33,385 nucleotides of DNA, taken from the NCBI GenBank assembly GCA_020621905.1, contig JAHRYZ010000017.1, positions 1 to 33,385 of the forward strand, given 5' to 3'. Source of the stretch: Rhizobium sp. (lineage in GTDB: Bacteria; Pseudomonadota; Alphaproteobacteria; Rhizobiales; Rhizobiaceae). The translations under genes and the position numbers were made by a program. The notes under the pieces were generated by a model that did not search any database, had not been told where the DNA came from, and saw only the letters and a list, made by a program, of their open reading frames with translations. Numbering within the stretch: the stretch's first letter is position 1; the number at the start of each line of letters is the position of its first letter. Positions 27,949-33,385 of this stretch are shown here, one piece after another.

Positions 27949-28830
27949 ATGAAGCGCGTCCAGTTCTCCTCGCGATATCTTCCCTATCTGCTGCTCCTGC
28001 CGCAGTTCGCGATCATTTCGATCTTCTTCTACTGGCCGTCCGCCCAGGCGATCCACTCGTCCTTCTTCATCGAGGATCCCTTCGGTTTCGGCTCGGCCTT
28101 CGTCGGCCTCGACAACTACACCGATGCGCTGGGTTCGCACGAATACCAGAAGATCGCCCGCTTCACGGTGGCCTACAGCCTGATCGTCACCTTCCTGACG
28201 CTGTCCCTCGGCTTGCTCTTGGCCTTGAAGGCGGACGCCGTCATTCGTGGTCAATCGACCTACAAGACGCTGCTGATCGTCGTCTATGCGATCGCTCCTC
28301 CGGTTGCCGGCCTGATCGGCATGATGTTCTTCGACCAGCATATCGGTCCCTTCGTGCACTTCGTCGCGCTGTTCGGCTGGGACATGAAGGTCGGGATCAA
28401 CTATTTCGACACGGCCTTCGCCATGGTCGCCGTCGCGGTGTGGAACCAGATCCCCTATAACTTCATCTTCTTCCTCTCGGGCCTGCAGGGCATTCCGGCC
28501 TCGATCCGCGAGGCCGCCGCCATCGACTGCAAGTCCGGCACCCGCCGCTTCTGGACGGTCATCCTGCCGCTGCTGACCCCGACGGCCTTCTTCCTGCTGG
28601 TCATCAACATGACCTATTCGCTGTTCGACACCTTCGGCGTGATCGACGTGATCGTGAAGGACAAGCCGGCCAACAACCCGATCACGCTGGTCTACAAAGT
28701 CTATCTCGACGGCTTCCGCGGCAACGACCTCGGCTCGTCCTCGGCCCAGTCGGTCATCCTGATGGTCATCGTTCTGGTGCTCACGCTCATCCAGTTCCGT
28801 TTCATCGAACGCCGCGTTCACTACGGTTGA
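27949..28830 (+). CDS. ugpA: sn-glycerol-3-phosphate-type ABC transporter permease
   Basis: MKRVQFSSRYLPYLLLLPQFAIISIFFYWPSAQAIHSSFFIEDPFG...NQIPYNFIFFLSGLQGIPASIREAAAIDCKSGTRRFWTVILPLL (EAA loop). Confidence 0.92.
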   Translation: MKRVQFSSRYLPYLLLLPQFAIISIFFYWPSAQAIHSSFFIEDPFGFGSAFVGLDNYTDALGSHEYQKIARFTVAYSLIVTFLTLSLGLLLALKADAVIRGQSTYKTLLIVVYAIAPPVAGLIGMMFFDQHIGPFVHFVALFGWDMKVGINYFDTAFAMVAVAVWNQIPYNFIFFLSGLQGIPASIREAAAIDCKSGTRRFWTVILPLLTPTAFFLLVINMTYSLFDTFGVIDVIVKDKPANNPITLVYKVYLDGFRGNDLGSSSAQSVILMVIVLVLTLIQFRFIERRVHYG

Positions 28831-28839
28831 GGTCGAGCC

Positions 28840-29678
28840 ATGTACCGCACCAAGTTCTTCGACCACCTCATCCTGATCGCCGGCGTCATCCTGATGCTGG
28901 GGCCGCTGGTGGTGGCTTTTACCACCTCGACCCACACAGCGGCCCAGATCCACACCGACGGACTGATGCTGTCGATCGGCGATCATTTCACCGAAACCTA
29001 CGAGAAGGTGCTGTTCCGCAGCGCCTCACCGGTGAGGTGACGGGCCTCACCATGGCGCTGAATTCGCTGATCCTCGGCCTCGGCTTCGCCATCGGCAAGA
29101 TCGTGCTGTCGATGATGGCGGCCTACGCGATCGTCTATTTCCGCTTCCGCTTCGCCACGCTCGCCTTCTGGCTGATCTTCACCACGCTGCTCCTGCCGCT
29201 CGAGGTGCGCATCATGCCGTCCTACAAGGTGATGAGCGATCTCGGCCTGCTGAACACGCATACCGGCCTCATCCTGCCGCTGCTCGCCTCGGCGACCGGT
29301 ACCTTCTTCTTCCGCCAGTTCTTCAAGTCGGTGCCGGACGAACTGCTGGAGGCGGCGCGGATCGACGGCGCAGGTCCCTTCAAGTTCTTCATCGATGTGC
29401 TCGTGCCGCTGTCGCGCACCATGATCGCGGCGGTGTTCATCATCATGTTCGTCTATGGCTGGAACCAGTATCTCTGGCCCATGCTGATGACCACGGACGA
29501 GAGCTTCTACACCCTGATGCGCGGCATCAAGCAGATCCTGCAGGTCTGGGTCGGCTCGCAGATCCCCGACTACAACGAGGCATTCGCCATGGCCGTGCTC
29601 GCCATGCTGCCGCCCGTCGTCATCGTCGTGATCTTCCAGCGCTGGTTCATCAAGGGCCTGACCGAGAGCGATAAATAA
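28840..29678 (+). pseudogene. ugpE: sn-glycerol-3-phosphate-type ABC transporter permease, one apparent frameshift near 29022
   Basis: MYRTKFFDHLILIAGVILMLGPLVVAF...ETYEKVLFRS, then in the next frame LTGEVTGLTMALNSLILGLGFAIGKIVLSMMAAYAIVYFRF...DELLEAARIDGAGPFKFF to stop 29678. Confidence 0.88.
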
Positions 29679-29692
29679 GAAAGGCGAACCCC

Positions 29693-30808
29693 ATGGCGAC
29701 CATCCACATCGACCAGGTCTCGAAGATCTATGACGGCGGGGTCCATGCCGTGAAGGGCATCGACATCGCCATCGAGGACGGCGAGTTCATCGTGCTCGTC
29801 GGGCCGTCCGGCTGCGGAAAGTCGACGCTGCTGCGCATGGTCGCGGGGCTCGAGGCCATATCGGAAGGCACAGTCAGCATCGGCGGACGCGTCGTCAACA
29901 AGGTCGAGCCTGCCGATCGCGACATCGCCATGGTGTTCCAGAACTACGCGCTCTATCCGCATATGACGGTCTACGACAATCTCGCCTATGGCCTGAAGAA
30001 CCGCAAGACGCCGAAGGCGGAGATCGAGGCGCGTGTCGCGGAAGCCGCCCGCATGCTGGAGATCGAGCCCTATCTCAAGCGCAAGCCCAGGGCGCTCTCG
30101 GGCGGCCAACGCCAGCGCGTCGCCATGGGGCGCGCCATCGTGCGCAAGCCCGCCGTCTTCCTGTTCGACGAGCCGCTGTCCAATCTCGACGCCAAGCTGC
30201 GCGTCACCATGCGCGGCGAGATCCGCAAGCTGCAGCGCCGGCTCGCCACCACGGCCATCTACGTGACCCACGACCAGCTGGAGGCCATGACGCTCGCCGA
30301 CCGACTCGTCGTCCTCAACTGCGGCGTGATCGAGCAGATCGGCACGCCGCTCGAGGTCTATCACCGCCCCGCCTCCACCTTCGTCGCGAGCTTCATCGGC
30401 TCCCCGGCGATGAACCTGCTGGATGGCGTGATCGACGGCGGGCGGCTGGCCGTGGGCGACGTCTCGATGGCCTTTGGCATCCCGACGACGGCAAGCGGTC
30501 CGGTGACCGTCGGCATCCGCGCCGAAGACCTGATGCTGGCCGGCGAAGGCGTGGCCGGCCTGCCGTTCAAGGTCGACTATGTCGAGGAGCTCGGCGCGCA
30601 CAGGCTGGTGCACGGCCATCTCTCGTCCCAGGCGCTGACCGCGATCATTCCGCTGGAAGTGGCCATCATCGAGGAGCTGCCGCTCACCGTGGCGCCGGAG
30701 CGGGTTCATTTCTTTGCCAGGGATACGGGCCGCCGGATCGAGCCGCTGCAACCCCACCCGGGCAGTCGGACGTCGCAGTCGCTGGTCCGCGAGGCAAGCT
30801 TCGCCTGA
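29693..30808 (+). CDS. ugpC: ABC transporter ATP-binding protein (UgpC/MalK type)
   Basis: Walker [12 protein letters not shown], signature [19 protein letters not shown], Walker [17 protein letters not shown]. Confidence 0.96.
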   Translation: MATIHIDQVSKIYDGGVHAVKGIDIAIEDGEFIVLVGPSGCGKSTLLRMVAGLEAISEGTVSIGGRVVNKVEPADRDIAMVFQNYALYPHMTVYDNLAYGLKNRKTPKAEIEARVAEAARMLEIEPYLKRKPRALSGGQRQRVAMGRAIVRKPAVFLFDEPLSNLDAKLRVTMRGEIRKLQRRLATTAIYVTHDQLEAMTLADRLVVLNCGVIEQIGTPLEVYHRPASTFVASFIGSPAMNLLDGVIDGGRLAVGDVSMAFGIPTTASGPVTVGIRAEDLMLAGEGVAGLPFKVDYVEELGAHRLVHGHLSSQALTAIIPLEVAIIEELPLTVAPERVHFFARDTGRRIEPLQPHPGSRTSQSLVREASFA

Positions 30809-30921
30809 AGCGGCCCCGCCGGGCAGCGGCCTATCGTTAAAATTCGAACGATCGGCCAAAGCGAAAGGTAAGAGAGGCCTGCTATCGTTCCGTGCAGAAC
30901 AAGACAGTCCTGGGAACGGAA

Positions 30922-31422
30922 ATGCCTCTCAAACTCCTGCTCGTCGGCATGGCCGGCACGCTGCTCGCAGCCCCGCGCAACCAGCGCATTGACGAAAACC
31001 CGCCGGTGGTCGCGGCCCACAGCGACCACCTGGCACTCAGGCCCGCACCGATCAAGCCCGAATGGATCATTCGCGGCACGCCTCTGGCACGCATCGCCGA
31101 CCACTCGACCAGCACGGACGAGGCAAGCTCGACCGCGGTCTGGGATTGCACGGCCGGGGAGTTCCGCTGGTATTTCGGCTGGGACGAGACGGTGGTCATC
31201 CAGGAGGGCGAAGTTCATGTGACGGCGGAGGACGGTTCTGAGCGCCTGCTGAAGGCCGGCGACATCGCCTATTTCCGCGGCGGCACCTGGGCGACCTGGC
31301 GCGTCGACGACTATGTCCGCAAGATCGCCTTCTTGCGCAAGCCTTTCCCCGAGCCGCTGGCCACGCTCTACCGCATCCGCAACGCGTTGCGCTCGCCCTC
31401 GGCAAAGCGGGTCCTCGGCTGA
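30922..31422 (+). CDS. Cupin domain-containing protein
   Basis: TAVWDCTAGEFRWYFGWDETVVIQEGEVHVTAEDGSERLLKAGDIAYFRGGTWATWRVDDYVRKIAF, cupin-2/DUF861-like. ORF track starts at 30892; MPLKLLL at 30922 is the likely start. Confidence 0.85.
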   Translation: MPLKLLLVGMAGTLLAAPRNQRIDENPPVVAAHSDHLALRPAPIKPEWIIRGTPLARIADHSTSTDEASSTAVWDCTAGEFRWYFGWDETVVIQEGEVHVTAEDGSERLLKAGDIAYFRGGTWATWRVDDYVRKIAFLRKPFPEPLATLYRIRNALRSPSAKRVLG

Positions 31423-31511
31423 GCCGACGTTCAGCAGAATTGATGGTCGTCGACGTTGCCTTTCTCAGGGAGCCGGCCTAAATCTCGGGGGCTTTCAACG
31501 AGGGGCCGGCC

Positions 31512-32459
31512 ATGGCGAAGATCACCAATATTGCGGTCCAGATGGACCATGTCTCCGGTATCGCGATCGCGGGGGATTCGACCTTCGCCATGAGCCTTGA
31601 GGCCCAGGCCCGCGGCTACAAGCTGTTCCACTATACGCCCGACCGGCTCTCCATGCGCGACGGCCGCATCATCGCCACCGTCGAGCCGATGGAACTGCGC
31701 GACAAAAAGGGCAACCACTTCACCCTGGGCGAACCGGAACGGGTCGATCTTTCCACCATGGACGTGGTGCTGCTGCGCCAGGATCCGCCCTTCGACATGG
31801 CCTATATCACCTCGACCCACCTGCTCGAGCGCATCCATCCGAAGACGCTGGTCGTCAACGATCCGGCCTGGGTGCGCAACTCACCGGAAAAGATCTTCGT
31901 CACCGAATTCGCCGATCTGATGCCGCCGACGCTGATCACGCGCGATGTGAGCGAGATTGCCCGCTTCCGCGAAGAGATGGGCGACATCATCCTGAAGCCG
32001 CTCTACGGCAATGGCGGCGCCGGGGTTTTCCACTCCACCCGCGACGACCGCAACTTCACCTCGCTGATCGAGATGTTCCACCAGATGTTCCGCGAACCCT
32101 TCATCGCCCAGGCCTATCTGCCGGCGGTGCGCAAGGGCGACAAGCGCATCATCCTGGTCGACGGCGAGGCGGTCGGCGCGATCAACCGCGTTCCGGCCGA
32201 AACCGACAGCCGTTCCAACATGCATGTCGGCGGGCGCGCCGAGGCCACCGAACTGACGGCGCGGGAGAAGGAAATCTGCGCCCGCATCGGTCCTGCACTG
32301 AAGGAGCGCGGCTTCATGCTGGTCGGCATCGACGTCATCGGCGACTACATGACAGAGATCAACGTGACCTCTCCGACCGGCATCCGGGAAGTCAAGAAGT
32401 TCGGCGGTGCAGATATTGCCGCGCTTCTGTGGGATGCGATCGAGAAGAAGCGGGCCTGA
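31512..32459 (+). CDS. gshB: Glutathione synthase
   Basis: [66 protein letters not shown]-type ATP-grasp motifs. Confidence 0.97.
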   Translation: MAKITNIAVQMDHVSGIAIAGDSTFAMSLEAQARGYKLFHYTPDRLSMRDGRIIATVEPMELRDKKGNHFTLGEPERVDLSTMDVVLLRQDPPFDMAYITSTHLLERIHPKTLVVNDPAWVRNSPEKIFVTEFADLMPPTLITRDVSEIARFREEMGDIILKPLYGNGGAGVFHSTRDDRNFTSLIEMFHQMFREPFIAQAYLPAVRKGDKRIILVDGEAVGAINRVPAETDSRSNMHVGGRAEATELTAREKEICARIGPALKERGFMLVGIDVIGDYMTEINVTSPTGIREVKKFGGADIAALLWDAIEKKRA

Positions 32460-32648
32460 GAACGGCCCGTCTTCCGGTCTGATCACCCTTCGTTCCAACT
32501 ATACAACTCGACGCAACCCGATCGCGAGTATAGCGTGAATTTGTTCCGCTAATGTTCTTGTTTTCGGGCGCGATCCGTGCCAGATTGCAATCCATGACCC
32601 GCGCAAGATGTAGTTGCGAGGGGCGATCTGGGTTCGTGGGGGCGGGCG

Positions 32649-33385
32649 ATGGTAGCGCGTGTCAGTACAGTCGCATTCCAGGGCATTGAGGGCGTTCCGG
32701 TCGACGTCCAGGTGATGGTCGCGCCGGGCAAGCTCGGCATGCAGATCGTCGGCCTGCCGGACAAGGCGGTGGCGGAGAGCCGCGAACGCGTGCAGGCGGC
32801 GCTTCATGCGTCCGGACTGGCGCTGCCGCCCAAGCGGGTGACCGTCAATCTGGCGCCAGCCGATCTTCCCAAGGAAGGCTCGCATTTCGACTTGCCCATT
32901 GCGCTCGGCCTGATGGCGGCCCTCGGCGCCATCCCTGGCGACGCGCTCTCCGATTATGTGGTGATCGGCGAACTCAATCTCGACGGCACGATCGCGGCGA
33001 TTGCCGGCGCGCTTCCGGCGGCGATCGGCGCCAATGCGCTCGGCAAAGGGCTGATCTGCCCGGCCGATTGCGGGGCCGAGGCGGCCTGGGCCGGCGCCGA
33101 CATCGACATCCTCGCGCCGCGCAGCCTGATCGCGCTCGCCAATCATTTCCGCGGCACCCAGGTGCTCACCCGTCCCGAGCCGGCGATCCGCGCCTTGCCC
33201 GCCAACCTGCCGGATCTTGCCGACATCAAGGGCCAAGAAAGCGCCAAGCGGGCGCTGGAGGTCGCGGCCGCCGGCGGGCACAATCTGCTGATGGTCGGGC
33301 CGCCGGGCTCGGGCAAGTCGATGCTGGCCGCGCGACTGCCGTCGATCCTGCCGCCGCTCTCGGCCGCCGAACTGCTCGAAGTGTC
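32649..33385 (+). CDS. comM: YifB/ComM family Mg-chelatase-like AAA ATPase (partial, runs off the right edge)
   Basis: [93 protein letters not shown] ... [18 protein letters not shown]. Confidence 0.96.
   Translation, partial: MVARVSTVAFQGIEGVPVDVQVMVAPGKLGMQIVGLPDKAVAESRERVQAALHASGLALPPKRVTVNLAPADLPKEGSHFDLPIALGLMAALGAIPGDALSDYVVIGELNLDGTIAAIAGALPAAIGANALGKGLICPADCGAEAAWAGADIDILAPRSLIALANHFRGTQVLTRPEPAIRALPANLPDLADIKGQESAKRALEVAAAGGHNLLMVGPPGSGKSMLAARLPSILPPLSAAELLEV

Noticed and set aside
27802-28986. 394-aa minus-strand ORF opposite ugpA
   Set aside because: Antisense to a clear permease and crosses the RIME repeat; composition is artefactual.
29570-30859. 429-aa minus-strand ORF opposite ugpC
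   Set aside because: Antisense shadow of a clear ABC ATPase.
1-33385. Defence system, prophage, integron or biosynthetic cluster
   Set aside because: No nuclease/helicase defence module, integrase, transposase, phage structural gene or NRPS/PKS-like gene recognised on either strand.

Overview
The window is GC-rich alphaproteobacterial DNA, most likely Rhizobiales/Rhizobiaceae, judged from gene content, gene order and a RIME-like intergenic repeat. It is mostly housekeeping chromosome: M29 aminopeptidase (partial), GST/MarR pair, YbaK-type deacylase, ArsC-like reductase, guaA, MTA/SAH nucleosidase, thioesterase, TspO, rsmB-type methyltransferase, SDR-queG-GST, uppP, NDUFA9-like protein, pyrF, histidine phosphatase, pmtA-like methyltransferase, dnaN, rsmI-yraN, gshB and comM/yifB (partial). 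Accessory elements are an exported Ala-rich protein next to a rifampin ADP-ribosyltransferase (arr), a four-gene imelysin / di-heme oxidoreductase / imelysin / DUF1513 locus, an exported beta-helix protein, and a ugpBAEC-like ABC transporter operon between yraN and gshB. No CRISPR array, transposase, phage module or defence island was seen. The most striking signal is a set of apparent single-base deletions that break otherwise intact conserved genes: DUF1513 C-terminus, an rlpA remnant with about 5 shifts, dnaN codon ~22, the rsmI N-terminus with about 10 shifts in 150 bp, and ugpE. A break in essential dnaN makes sequencing or assembly error the leading explanation, although real decay of rlpA and rsmI cannot be excluded from sequence alone. 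I found no convincing new biological system. The best biological follow-ups are the imelysin locus, the arr neighbourhood, and intercistronic hairpins in the imelysin and ugp operons.
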